Source: Futiania mangrovi (lineage in GTDB: Bacteria; Pseudomonadota; Alphaproteobacteria; Futianiales; Futianiaceae). From it: DNA of 64,000 bases. The notes under the pieces are model-generated. The model ran no database searches. It was not told where the DNA came from and saw only the letters and a program-made list of their open reading frames with translations. Shown here in pieces: positions 52,752 through 61,857 of the stretch. Within the stretch, counting starts at the first letter, position 1, and each line of letters begins with the position of its first letter. Location: NCBI RefSeq assembly GCF_024158125.1, contig NZ_JAMZFT010000001.1, positions 186,001 through 250,000 on the forward strand. Reading direction: 5' to 3'. The translations under genes and the position numbers were made by a program.

Positions 52752-54467
52752 ATGACGATGGCAGATGGCGGCGGCGAGATGGAGAGACCCCCGATCCCCG
52801 GCGGGCGGGGTGGGCGCAAGGCGCGGCCCACGCCCAGGGGGCGGCAGGCCGATCCGGCGGCGCTGGAAGAGGTTCGGGCGTTGCTCGGCGACCGGCCCCG
52901 CGGGCGGGACCTGCTGATCGAGCATCTGCACCTGATCCAGGACGCGCGCGGGCACATTTCGGCGGCACACCTGAGGGCGCTCGCCGCTGAGCTGCGCTTG
53001 TCGCAGGCCGAGGTCTATGAGGTCGCGACCTTCTACGCCCATTTCGACTTGGTGAAGGAAGGGGCGATGCCGCCGCCTGCGACCACAATCCGGGTTTGCG
53101 ACTCGCTCACCTGCGCGCTGAAGGGGGCCGAGGCTCTGAGGGGCGCGCTGGAGGCCGGTACGGACCCGGCGGAGGTGCGCGTCGTGCGTGCGCCCTGCAT
53201 GGGGCGGTGCGCCGTGGCCCCGGTCGCGGAGGTCGGCCACGCTCACGTGGACCATGCGACGCCTGAGGCGGTGCTGGAGGTGGTTGCGTCGGGTGTGCGG
53301 AGCCCGGAGATCCCGGACTACGCGGGCCTCGACGACTATCGCGCGGGCGGCGGCTACGGGCTGCTCGCCCGCGTGCGGTCGGGCGCGGTGGCGGTGGAGG
53401 ACCTGATCGCGACGCTGTCGGACGCGGGGCTGAGGGGCCTCGGCGGCGCGGGTTTCCCGGCGGGGCGGAAATGGCAGATCGTGCGGGGCTTCGACGGCCC
53501 GCGCCTGATGACGGTCAACGGAGACGAGGGAGAGCCCGGCACCTTCAAGGACCGCTACTGGCTGGAGCGCGATCCGCATCGTTTCCTCGAGGGCATGCTG
53601 ATCGCCGCCCACGCCGTCGCGGCCGAGCGGGTCTATATCTACATGCGCGACGAATATCCCGCCGTGCTGGCGATCCTGGCGCGCGAGATCGCCGCGCTGG
53701 AGGCCGCGGGACTGACAGCGCCGGGGTTCGTCGAGGTGCGGCGCGGTGCGGGCGCCTACATCTGCGGCGAGGAGAGCGCGATGCTCGAATCGATCGAGGG
53801 CAAGCGCGGGCTGCCGCGCCACAAGCCGCCCTATATCGCCGAGGTGGGGCTCTTCGGGCGACCCACGCTCAACCACAATGTCGAGACGCTGTTCTGGATC
53901 CGCGACATCGTGGAGAAGGGGGCCAACTGGTTCGCGGGCCAGGGCATGAACGGGTCGAAGGGCTTCCGCTCCTGGTCGGTGTCGGGGCGGGTGCGGGAAC
54001 CGGGCGTGATCGTCGCACCCGCGGGCGTGACGGTGCGCGACCTGATCGCGCGCGCGGGCGGCATGGAGGAGGGGCACGTCTTCAAGGCCTATCTTCCAGG
54101 CGGAGCGTCCGGCGGCATCCTTCCGGCGGCGATGGACGACGTGGCGCTCGACTTCGGCGGGCGGCTGGCGGAGCTTGGCTGCTTCGTCGGCTCGCACGCG
54201 GTGGTCATCCTGTCGGACAAGGACGACATGCGAGAAGTTGCCATCAACCTGTTGAAATTCTTCGAAGATGAAAGCTGCGGGCAATGCACGCCCTGCCGCG
54301 TGGGCTGCGAGAAGGCGGTCAGGCTGATGGAGCGTGAGCGCTGGGACGCAGGCCTGCTGGAGGAGTTGTGTGCGGCGATGGCCGACGCCTCCATCTGCGG
54401 GCTGGGGCAGGCGGCGCCGAACCCGATCCGGTCCGTCCTGCGCTTCTTCCGGGAGGAGGTGGCATGA
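52752..54467 (+). CDS. NAD-dependent formate dehydrogenase beta subunit, NuoE-NuoF fusion
   Basis: 571-residue diaphorase subunit that passes electrons from formate to NAD+. The N-terminal 150 residues are a NuoE/FdsG-like domain with [2Fe-2S] ligands (CDSLTC and APCMGRC). The rest is NuoF/FdsB-like: NADH/FMN motifs GLRGLGGAGFPAGRKW, GDEGEPGTFKDR and GAYICGEESAMLESIEG, then the [4Fe-4S] site CGQCTPCRVGC with the later ICG. Other FDHs keep gamma and beta separate; a fused form is known in Methylobacterium FDH1. Its stop overlaps the alpha subunit start. Confidence 0.93.
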   Translation: MTMADGGGEMERPPIPGGRGGRKARPTPRGRQADPAALEEVRALLGDRPRGRDLLIEHLHLIQDARGHISAAHLRALAAELRLSQAEVYEVATFYAHFDLVKEGAMPPPATTIRVCDSLTCALKGAEALRGALEAGTDPAEVRVVRAPCMGRCAVAPVAEVGHAHVDHATPEAVLEVVASGVRSPEIPDYAGLDDYRAGGGYGLLARVRSGAVAVEDLIATLSDAGLRGLGGAGFPAGRKWQIVRGFDGPRLMTVNGDEGEPGTFKDRYWLERDPHRFLEGMLIAAHAVAAERVYIYMRDEYPAVLAILAREIAALEAAGLTAPGFVEVRRGAGAYICGEESAMLESIEGKRGLPRHKPPYIAEVGLFGRPTLNHNVETLFWIRDIVEKGANWFAGQGMNGSKGFRSWSVSGRVREPGVIVAPAGVTVRDLIARAGGMEEGHVFKAYLPGGASGGILPAAMDDVALDFGGRLAELGCFVGSHAVVILSDKDDMREVAINLLKFFEDESCGQCTPCRVGCEKAVRLMERERWDAGLLEELCAAMADASICGLGQAAPNPIRSVLRFFREEVA

Positions 54468-57241
54468 GCGGCGATACGGTTCGTTTCACGCTCGACGGCC
54501 GTGAAGTCGAGGCCCGGCCCGGCGAGACCATCTGGCAGGTGGCCGCGCGGGAGGGCACGACGATCCCGCACCTGTGCTGGCGGCCCGCACCCGGCTACCG
54601 CGCCGACGGCAATTGCCGCGCCTGCATGGTCGAGGTGGAGGGGGAGCGGGTGCTCGCCGCCTCCTGCCTGCGCCAGCCCGCCGACGGCATGGTGGTGAAG
54701 ACGCAAAGCGACCGCGCGGTGAAGGCGCGCGCCATGGTCATGGAGCTTCTGGTGGCCGACCAGCCGCCGCAGGAGGTGGCGCACGACACGGAGGCGAGCT
54801 TCTGGCGCTGGGCGGATGCTCAGGGGATCGCCACCTCCCGCTTTCCGCGCGCCTGGGACGAGGAGAGCGCGCCTGCGCCCGACACCTCGCACCCGGCGAT
54901 GGCGGTCAATCTCGACGCCTGCATCCAGTGCAATCTGTGCGTCCGCGCCTGCCGCGAGGTGCAGGTGAACGACGTCATCGGCATGGCCTATCGCGGGCCG
55001 GACGCGCTTATCGTCTTCGATTTCGGCGACCCGATGGGGCAGTCGACCTGCGTGGCGTGCGGGGAGTGCGTGGCCGTCTGTCCGACAGGCGCGTTGATGC
55101 CTGCCTCCATCGTCGACATGGCGACCCAGACCGGCGGCCGCGTGGCGGATGCGGAGGTGGCGAGCGTCTGCCCCTATTGCGGGGTCGGCTGCCAGATCAG
55201 CTACAAGCTGCGCGACGGAAAGATTGCGTGGGTCGAGGGGCGCGACGGCCCCGCGAACGAAAACCGGCTGTGCGTTAAGGGCCGCTTCGGCTTCGACTAT
55301 GTCAGCAGCCCGGAGCGGCTGAGCGTGCCGCTGATCCGCAAGGAAGGCGCGCCCAGGGGCCTCAACGTCGATCCGGCCAACCCCTGGACGCACTTCCGCC
55401 CGGCAAGCTGGGAGGAGGCGCTGGACGCCGCCGCGGACGGGCTTGCGGCGCTTCGGGACGCCCACGGCGGGCGGGCGGTCGCGGGCTTCGGCTCGGCCAA
55501 GTGCTCGAACGAGGAAGCCTATCTCTTCCAGAAGCTGATCCGCACGGGCTTCGGGCACAACAATGTCGACCATTGCACGCGGCTCTGCCACGCATCCTCG
55601 GTCGCGGCCCTCATGGAGGGGATCGGATCGGGCGCGGTGACGGCCACGTTCAACGAGTGCCTGAAATCCGACGTGATCGTCGTGATTGGGGCAAATCCGA
55701 CGGAAAATCATCCGGTTGCCGCCACATACTTCAAGCAGTCTGTGAAGAATGGCGCGAAGCTGATCGTCATGGATCCGCGCGGCATGGGGCTGAAGCGCTT
55801 CGCCACGCACATGCTGCAGTTCCGGCCCGGCACCGACGTCGCCATGCTCAACGCGATCATGCATGCGATCGTGGAGGAGGGGCTCTACGATACCCAGTAC
55901 CTGCAGGCACACACCGACGGGTTCGAGGCGCTGAAGGCGCATCTCGCCGACTATGCGCCGGAGAAGATGGCGGAAGTCTGCGGCATCGACGCGGCAACGC
56001 TGCGAGAGGTGGCGCGCCTCTATGGCACGGCAGAGCGGGCAATGATCTTCTGGGGCATGGGCGTCTCGCAGCACACGCACGGGACGGACAATGCGCGCTG
56101 CCTGATCTCGCTGGCGCTGATGTGCGGCCAGTCGGGCCGGCCGGGGACGGGCCTGCACCCCTTGCGCGGGCAGAACAATGTGCAGGGCGCCTCCGACGCG
56201 GGCCTGATCCCGATGGTGCTGCCGGACTACGCCAAGGTCTCGCTGGCCGAGGCGCGGGAGAAGTTCGGCGCGCTGTGGGGGGCGGAGATCGACCCGCAGC
56301 CGGGCCTGACGGTCGTCGAGATCATCGACGCCATCGCGCGCGGCGACATCCGTGGCATGTACGTCATGGGCGAGAACCCGGCCATGTCGGACCCGGATGC
56401 CGCCCACGCGCGAGAGGCACTGGCGGGGCTCACGCATCTCGTGGTGCAGGACATCTTCCTGACCGAGACGGCGATGATGGCGGACGTGGTGCTGCCCGCG
56501 ACGGCGTGGCCGGAGAAGGACGGCACCGTCACCAACACCAACCGGCAGGTCCAGATGGGCCGCAAGGCGGTCGCTGCACCGGGCGGGGCGAAGCCCGACT
56601 GGTGGATCACGGTGGAGATCGCGCGCAGGCTGGGCCTCGATTGGGACTACACGCACCCGCGCGAGGTGTTTGCGGAGATGGCCCGCGGCATGGCCTCGCT
56701 CGACAACATCACGTGGGAGCGGCTGGAGCGGGACGGGGCGGTCACCTATCCCTCGCTCTCGCCCGAGGATCCCGGGCAGGCGGTCGTTTTCTCCGACCGG
56801 TTCCCGACGGTGGACGGGCGCGCGCGCCTCGTGCCCGCTACGGGGGTCTCGCCGGCGGAAAGTCCGGATGCCGAGTATCCGATGGTGCTGACCACGGGCC
56901 GGCAACTCGAACACTGGCACACAGGCGCGATGACGCGGCGGGCGGGCGTGCTCGACGCGCTGGAGCCAGCGCCCACGGCCTCGCTCCATCCCTTCGCGCT
57001 GCGGAGGATGGGCATCGCAGCGGGCGACATGGTGCGGGTGACGACGCGCCGCGGCGCGATCACGCTGCAGGCGCGCGCCGACGAGGCGCTGCAACACGAC
57101 ATGGTGTTCATCCCCTTCGCCTATGTGGAGGCGGCGGCGAACATCCTGACCAACCCGCAGCTCGATCCCGACGGCAAGATCCCGGAGTTCAAGTACGCCG
57201 CCGCGCGAGTGGAGAAGGCGGAGGCCGAGGCCGCGGAATAG
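54464..57241 (+). CDS. NAD-dependent formate dehydrogenase alpha (molybdo/tungsto) subunit
   Basis: Catalytic subunit, 925 residues, oxidising formate to CO2. In order: N-terminal [2Fe-2S] ferredoxin domain (CWRPAPGYRADGNCRACMVEV), two [4Fe-4S] ferredoxin motifs (CIQCNLCVRAC and CVACGECVAVC), then the bis-MGD domain with a [4Fe-4S] site CPYCGVGCQISYKL. The active-site metal ligand is Cys, in NVDHCTRLCHAS, not selenocysteine. The last 120 residues are the molybdopterin dinucleotide-binding domain. GGAGGAGG precedes the start. Mo or W cannot be told apart. Confidence 0.95.
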   Translation: MSGDTVRFTLDGREVEARPGETIWQVAAREGTTIPHLCWRPAPGYRADGNCRACMVEVEGERVLAASCLRQPADGMVVKTQSDRAVKARAMVMELLVADQPPQEVAHDTEASFWRWADAQGIATSRFPRAWDEESAPAPDTSHPAMAVNLDACIQCNLCVRACREVQVNDVIGMAYRGPDALIVFDFGDPMGQSTCVACGECVAVCPTGALMPASIVDMATQTGGRVADAEVASVCPYCGVGCQISYKLRDGKIAWVEGRDGPANENRLCVKGRFGFDYVSSPERLSVPLIRKEGAPRGLNVDPANPWTHFRPASWEEALDAAADGLAALRDAHGGRAVAGFGSAKCSNEEAYLFQKLIRTGFGHNNVDHCTRLCHASSVAALMEGIGSGAVTATFNECLKSDVIVVIGANPTENHPVAATYFKQSVKNGAKLIVMDPRGMGLKRFATHMLQFRPGTDVAMLNAIMHAIVEEGLYDTQYLQAHTDGFEALKAHLADYAPEKMAEVCGIDAATLREVARLYGTAERAMIFWGMGVSQHTHGTDNARCLISLALMCGQSGRPGTGLHPLRGQNNVQGASDAGLIPMVLPDYAKVSLAEAREKFGALWGAEIDPQPGLTVVEIIDAIARGDIRGMYVMGENPAMSDPDAAHAREALAGLTHLVVQDIFLTETAMMADVVLPATAWPEKDGTVTNTNRQVQMGRKAVAAPGGAKPDWWITVEIARRLGLDWDYTHPREVFAEMARGMASLDNITWERLERDGAVTYPSLSPEDPGQAVVFSDRFPTVDGRARLVPATGVSPAESPDAEYPMVLTTGRQLEHWHTGAMTRRAGVLDALEPAPTASLHPFALRRMGIAAGDMVRVTTRRGAITLQARADEALQHDMVFIPFAYVEAAANILTNPQLDPDGKIPEFKYAAARVEKAEAEAAE

Positions 57242-57305
57242 GCGGGGGGACTCAGCTCGCCCTGCGCCTTGTCGCGCGGGAGGGGCCGACCCATACTCAC
57301 CCCCC

Positions 57306-58184
57306 ATGGACGAGTTTCACATCCGCCCCGATCCGCACGACCCGCGCCTGACGCAGGCTGTCGAAGGCCTCGACCAGGACAGCAAGCCCGTCGCCTCGCG
57401 CGTGGTGATGGAGCGCCCGCTGACGATCTTCCTGAACCGGCAGGAGGTGGTGACGTCGATGACCATCGGCGACCATCCGGAGATGCTGGCGGTCGGCTTC
57501 CTGCTGAACCAGAACATGCTGCGCGCCGACGACGAGATCGTCGCCATCGACCATGACGAGGACCTCGACATCGTGGTCGTTCGCACAGCACGTGAAACGA
57601 ATTACGAGGAAAAGCTCAAGAAGAAGATCAGGACCAGCGGGTGTGCGCAAGGCACGGTCTTCGGCGACATTATGGAGACGTTCGGGCAGGCGAAGCTCGC
57701 GCCGGATGCGCGCGTGCGCACGTCCTGGCTCTATGCGCTGTCGAAGAAGATCAACACGAGCCCGAGCCTCTATCTCGAGGCGGGCGCGATCCACGGCTGC
57801 GTGCTCTGCCAGGAGGACCGGCCGCTGGTCTACATGGAGGACGTCGGCCGCCACAACGCCGTCGACAAGATCGCGGGCTACATGCACATGAACAAGGTGC
57901 CCGCGGCGGACAAGATCTTCTACACGACGGGACGCCTGACCTCGGAGATGGTCATCAAGACGGTGCAGATGGGGATCCCCGTACTCGTCTCCCGGTCCGG
58001 CTTCACGGCGTGGGGTGTGGAACTGGCGCGGCAGGCGAACCTGACGCTCATCGGGCGGATGAAGGGCAAGCGGTTCCTTGCGCTCTCCGGCCTCGACCGG
58101 ATCGTGTTCGACGCCGACCTCGGCCGCGTCGAGGACGAGGACCGCCGCCACGCCCGCAAGGCGAGCCACGCCGATGCCGATTGA
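57306..58184 (+). CDS. fdhD: formate dehydrogenase accessory sulfurtransferase FdhD
   Basis: Transfers sulfur to the molybdenum cofactor of formate dehydrogenase, which needs it for activity. 292 residues. The family core is present: an early [33 protein letters not shown], and the late [15 protein letters not shown] and [13 protein letters not shown] CxxC pair (GCVLC) sits just before the EDVGRHN motif. It follows the alpha subunit by 65 bp and overlaps mobA by eleven bases. Confidence 0.95.
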   Translation: MDEFHIRPDPHDPRLTQAVEGLDQDSKPVASRVVMERPLTIFLNRQEVVTSMTIGDHPEMLAVGFLLNQNMLRADDEIVAIDHDEDLDIVVVRTARETNYEEKLKKKIRTSGCAQGTVFGDIMETFGQAKLAPDARVRTSWLYALSKKINTSPSLYLEAGAIHGCVLCQEDRPLVYMEDVGRHNAVDKIAGYMHMNKVPAADKIFYTTGRLTSEMVIKTVQMGIPVLVSRSGFTAWGVELARQANLTLIGRMKGKRFLALSGLDRIVFDADLGRVEDEDRRHARKASHADAD

Positions 58185-58812
58185 GCCTGCCCGCGACGTC
58201 GTCGGCGTGCTGCTGGCGGGTGGCCTTGCGCGCCGCATGGGTGGGGGCGACAAGCCGCTGAAGGAGATCGGCGGCAAGAGCATTCTCGAGCATGTGATCG
58301 GCCGGGCCCGGCCACAGGTCCGTGCGCTGGTCTTGAACGCGAACGGACCGGCGGAGCGGTTCGCGCACTTCGGCTTGCCGGTCGCGGCGGACGTGGTGGA
58401 GGGGTTCGCGGGGCCGCTCGCGGGCATTCTCACGGGGCTCGAATGGGCCGGAGCCAACGTGCCCGAGGCGACCCACGTCGCAAGTTTCGCGACCGACACG
58501 CCCTTCCTGCCGCACGACCTGGTGGCGCGGATGGCGGCCGAGATGGAGCGGGCGGGTGCGCGGCTTGCCTGCGCTGCGAGCGGCGGGCGCACGCACCCGG
58601 TCTTCGGGCTCTGGCCGGTCGATCTCGCCGACGACCTCGCCCGCGCGATGCGGGAGGAGGAGGTACGGAAGGTCGACCTCTTCACCGCGCGCTATCCGCT
58701 GGCCGAGGTTGCCTTCGCTTCCGAACCGGTCGATCCCTTCTTCAACGCCAATCGTCCCGACGACCTGACGGAGGCCGAACGGCTTCTCGACCGGATCGCC
58801 GTCGCGGACTAG
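58174..58812 (+). CDS. mobA: molybdenum cofactor guanylyltransferase MobA
   Basis: Adds GMP to molybdopterin to form the MGD cofactor used by the neighbouring dehydrogenase. 212 residues; the nucleotide-binding N-terminus [19 protein letters not shown] is diagnostic, with the metal-site Asp at [13 protein letters not shown]. The ATG lies inside the end of fdhD. A 34-bp gap separates it from mobB. Confidence 0.95.
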   Translation: MPIEPARDVVGVLLAGGLARRMGGGDKPLKEIGGKSILEHVIGRARPQVRALVLNANGPAERFAHFGLPVAADVVEGFAGPLAGILTGLEWAGANVPEATHVASFATDTPFLPHDLVARMAAEMERAGARLACAASGGRTHPVFGLWPVDLADDLARAMREEEVRKVDLFTARYPLAEVAFASEPVDPFFNANRPDDLTEAERLLDRIAVAD

Positions 58813-58846
58813 GGTTGCGGCCAAACGGGATGAAGAGGCGGCAGAC

Positions 58847-59368
58847 ATGCGGATTTTCGGAATCACGGGCTGGAAGAACAACGGCAAGACCACGCTCGTC
58901 GAGCGGCTGGTGACGGAGATCGTCGGCCGCGGCTTCACCGTCTCCACCATCAAGCACGCCCACCACGCCTTCGACGTCGACCAGGAGGGCAAGGACAGCT
59001 GGCGGCACCGGCAGGCGGGGGCGAAGGAGGTGCTGGTGGCATCGGCCGCGCGCTGGGCGCTGATGCACGAGGTGCGGGACGGGGAGGACGAACCGGCGCT
59101 CGCGGACCTGCTGGAGCGGCTCGCGCCCGTGGACCTCGTGATCGTCGAGGGCTACAAGCGCGACACGCACGACAAGCTGGAGGTGCACCTCGTCGAGACC
59201 GGCGGGCCCGGCGGGCGCGAACTGATCGCGCGCAACGATCCGACGATCCGCTTCGTCGCCTCGAATGGCGACGTGGAGGACGTGGACGTGCCTGTGCTCG
59301 ACATCGACGACGTGCCGACCATTGCCGACGCGATCCTCGCGCACGTCGGCCTGCCGGAGCGGAAATGA
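58847..59368 (+). CDS. mobB: molybdopterin-guanine dinucleotide adaptor MobB
   Basis: 173-residue P-loop GTPase thought to assist MobA. It starts RIFGITGWKNNGKTTLVERL, a Walker A variant (GWKNNGKT), and has the LVIVEGYKR motif conserved in MobB. Its stop overlaps the moeA start (ATGA). Together with mobA and moeA it completes cofactor assembly for the formate dehydrogenase. Confidence 0.95.
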   Translation: MRIFGITGWKNNGKTTLVERLVTEIVGRGFTVSTIKHAHHAFDVDQEGKDSWRHRQAGAKEVLVASAARWALMHEVRDGEDEPALADLLERLAPVDLVIVEGYKRDTHDKLEVHLVETGGPGGRELIARNDPTIRFVASNGDVEDVDVPVLDIDDVPTIADAILAHVGLPERK

Positions 59369-60651
59369 CCGGCAAGGCAGACACGCCCGGACCCCGCCTC
59401 GCCGACGATTGCTTCGCCGGGCCGCAGAAGCTGCTGCGCGCAGAGGAAGCGCTGGCCGCGATCCTCGGCGCTGCGGTGACGGTTGCGGAGCGTGAGGAGG
59501 TGCCGGTGGAGGAGGCGGGCGGGCGCGTGCTCGCCGAGGAGATTGCCGCGCCGCAGGACGTGCCCGCCTTCGACAATGCCGCGGTCGACGGCTACGCGTT
59601 CGCCCATGCAAGTCTCGCCCATCCGGGGCCGACGCGGCTGGCCATTGCTGGACGCGCGGCAGCGGGGCATCCGTTCGAAGGTGCCGTCCGGCTGGGCGAG
59701 GCGGTACAGATCCTGACGGGCGCGATGGTGCCCGAAGGGGCCGACACCATCGTCATGCAGGAGGATGTGGAGACCGCGGACGGTCACGTCATCGTCCCGG
59801 CGGGCGCGAAGCCTGGGGCGAACCGGCGCCGCAAGGGCGAGGACGTGAAGGCGGGCAGCGTGATCCTCGGCCCCGGCCACCGGATGCGGCCGCAGGACGT
59901 GGGCGCGGCGGTCTCGCTGGGGCGCGGCCGGCTGAAGGTGCGCCGGCGGCTGCGCGTCGCGATCTTCTCCACCGGCGACGAGATCGTGCCGCCCGGCGCG
60001 GATCTGCCGCCGGGCCAGGTTTACGACGCGAACCGGCCGATCCTGCGCGCGCTGCTCGCCCCGCTCGGCGTCGGCCTGATCGACCTCGGCGTGCTGCGCG
60101 ACGAGCGCGGCCGCGTGCAGGCGGCGCTGGAGGATGCGGCGGCGCGCGCGGACCTGATCCTGACCACGGGCGGCGCATCGAAGGGTGCCGAGGATCACGT
60201 CATGGCCTCGGTCGAGGCGATCGGCAGGCTCCACGCCTGGCAGCTTGCGATCAAGCCGGGACGTCCGCTCGGCATGGGCCAGATCGGCGACACCGTGTTC
60301 GTGGGACTTCCGGGCAATCCGGTCGCGGCCATCGTCTGCTTCCTGATGTTCGTGCAGCCCCTGATGGCGCGGCTGCAGGGGGAGACGTGGCGGCCACCCT
60401 TGCGCGTGCGCGTGCCCGCCCGCTTCGAGATGAAGAAGAAGCCCGGCCGGCGCGAATATCTGCGCGGGATCGGCGTGCGGGAGGCGGACGGCACGCTGAC
60501 CGGCGTCGCCAAGTTCCCGCGCGACGGGTCGGGTATCCTCACCTCGCTGCGGGAGGCCGACGGCCTGATCGAGGTGGCGGAGGAGACGACGCGGATCGCC
60601 GAGGGCGACCTCGTCACCTTCCTGCCCTTCCACGCGCCGGGCCTGATGTGA
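59365..60651 (+). CDS. moeA: molybdopterin molybdenumtransferase MoeA
   Basis: Inserts molybdate into adenylated molybdopterin. 428 residues with the motif PAFDNAAVDGYAF near residue 75, LTGAMVPEGADTIVMQED, STGDEIVPPG, the MoCF-type TTGGASKGAEDHV and FVGLPGNPVAA, and a C-terminal domain IV (RREYLRGI). It is followed by an MFS gene overlapping its stop (GTGA). No moaA-E genes are in the window, so earlier cofactor steps are encoded elsewhere. Confidence 0.95.
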   Translation: MTGKADTPGPRLADDCFAGPQKLLRAEEALAAILGAAVTVAEREEVPVEEAGGRVLAEEIAAPQDVPAFDNAAVDGYAFAHASLAHPGPTRLAIAGRAAAGHPFEGAVRLGEAVQILTGAMVPEGADTIVMQEDVETADGHVIVPAGAKPGANRRRKGEDVKAGSVILGPGHRMRPQDVGAAVSLGRGRLKVRRRLRVAIFSTGDEIVPPGADLPPGQVYDANRPILRALLAPLGVGLIDLGVLRDERGRVQAALEDAAARADLILTTGGASKGAEDHVMASVEAIGRLHAWQLAIKPGRPLGMGQIGDTVFVGLPGNPVAAIVCFLMFVQPLMARLQGETWRPPLRVRVPARFEMKKKPGRREYLRGIGVREADGTLTGVAKFPRDGSGILTSLREADGLIEVAEETTRIAEGDLVTFLPFHAPGLM

Positions 60652-61847
60652 GCGCACCGCCTGCGTCCGGCCCGCGTGGTCCGCGCCTTCCCCCCGCGGT
60701 GGGCGTATCGCTGCTCTATGCGGCGGTTTTCGGACACGTGGGGGCGTTCCTGCCGTTCTTTCCGGTCTGGTTGGAGGGGCGCGGGCTCACCCCCGGTGAC
60801 ATCGGCCTGTTTCTTGGCCTCGTAGGCCTCACCCGCATCGTCGCGGGGCCGGGCGTGGCGCTGCTGATCGACCGCAGCGGCTCGCTGATCCGCTCCTACG
60901 GTCTGATCTCGGTCATCGGCACGCTGGTGCTGCTCTGCTTCGTGCCGGCTGTGCCGCCGCTGGTGCTGCTGGCGATGGCGCCGCTGCTGGCGGCCTTCCT
61001 GCCGACGCTCATCCCGCTCAACGAGACCATCGCGTTGCGCACCGCCGCCGACACGGGCGCGAGCTATGGCGTGATGCGGGCAGTGGGGTCGGCCGCCTTC
61101 ATCCTCGCGGCCATAGGCTGCGGCTGGACGGTCGGCACGATGGGATCGGAGGCCGTGATCTGGTGGATGGTAATCACGGCGGCGCTGGCCGCTGCGGGCA
61201 GCCTGATCGCGACGGAGCCCCGCCCGCAGCCGCGGGGCGAGGGGGAGGCAGAGCCGAAGCGCGCGCGCCTGTCGGACGCGGGCCGGCTGCTGCGGTCGCG
61301 GCCGTTCCTGATGCTCGCGATGGGGGGTGGCCTGATCCAGGCCGGGCACGCGGTCTATTACGCCTTCTCCGCGCTGCACTGGCGCAGGCTCGGCTATGAC
61401 GAGACCACCATCGGTCTGCTGTGGGGCGTGGGCGTCGTGGCGGAGGTGCTGCTGTTTGCGTTCGCGGGCCGGGTGGGGCGCTGGTTCGGGCCGCTGGCGC
61501 TGGTGCTCATCGGCGGGCTGGGGGCGAGCGTGCGCTGGCTGGGGCTCGCCTTCGACCCGCCGCTCTGGGCGCTGTTCGTGCTGCAGACGGGGCACGCGCT
61601 GAGCTTCGGGGCGATGCACCTCGGCGCGGTGCAGTTCCTGCACGGGGCGCTCAGCCCGCGCCTCGGCGTCACGGGGCAGACGCTCTACAACACCATTTCC
61701 GGGGGGATCCTGCTTGCAGGCGCGACGGCGGGGATGGGCCTCGTCTTCGACCGGCTGGGCGCGCTCTCCTACCTGGCGATGGCGGCGATGACGCTCGCCG
61801 GAACGCTCGTCACCTGGCGGCTCATGCGGACGTGGCGGCCTGCGTGA
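60648..61847 (+). CDS. MFS transporter (MFS_1_like family)
   Basis: 399-residue membrane protein with about 12 helices, starting at a GTG in the moeA stop. The opening (VGVSLLYAAVFGHVGAFLPFF, then PVWLEGRGLTPGDIG) resembles the HcaT/LacY-like MFS_1_like group whose members carry aromatic acids or nucleosides. Coupling to moeA suggests co-expression with the formate dehydrogenase cluster; formate or another substrate cannot be claimed. It meets dgcA convergently, ten bases apart. Confidence 0.82.
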   Translation: MSAPPASGPRGPRLPPAVGVSLLYAAVFGHVGAFLPFFPVWLEGRGLTPGDIGLFLGLVGLTRIVAGPGVALLIDRSGSLIRSYGLISVIGTLVLLCFVPAVPPLVLLAMAPLLAAFLPTLIPLNETIALRTAADTGASYGVMRAVGSAAFILAAIGCGWTVGTMGSEAVIWWMVITAALAAAGSLIATEPRPQPRGEGEAEPKRARLSDAGRLLRSRPFLMLAMGGGLIQAGHAVYYAFSALHWRRLGYDETTIGLLWGVGVVAEVLLFAFAGRVGRWFGPLALVLIGGLGASVRWLGLAFDPPLWALFVLQTGHALSFGAMHLGAVQFLHGALSPRLGVTGQTLYNTISGGILLAGATAGMGLVFDRLGALSYLAMAAMTLAGTLVTWRLMRTWRPA

Positions 61848-61857
61848 GGACGATCGG

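Noticed and set aside
54464-57241. Selenocysteine at the formate dehydrogenase active site
   Set aside because: The active-site motif reads DHCTRLCH with a Cys codon, and no in-frame TGA is present.
54089-57307. Very long antisense frame opposite the formate dehydrogenase alpha gene (over 1000 codons)
   Set aside because: It is Arg/His/Asp-rich and without recognisable motifs, and it fully overlaps a well-supported gene. High GC content makes such stop-free antisense frames common.
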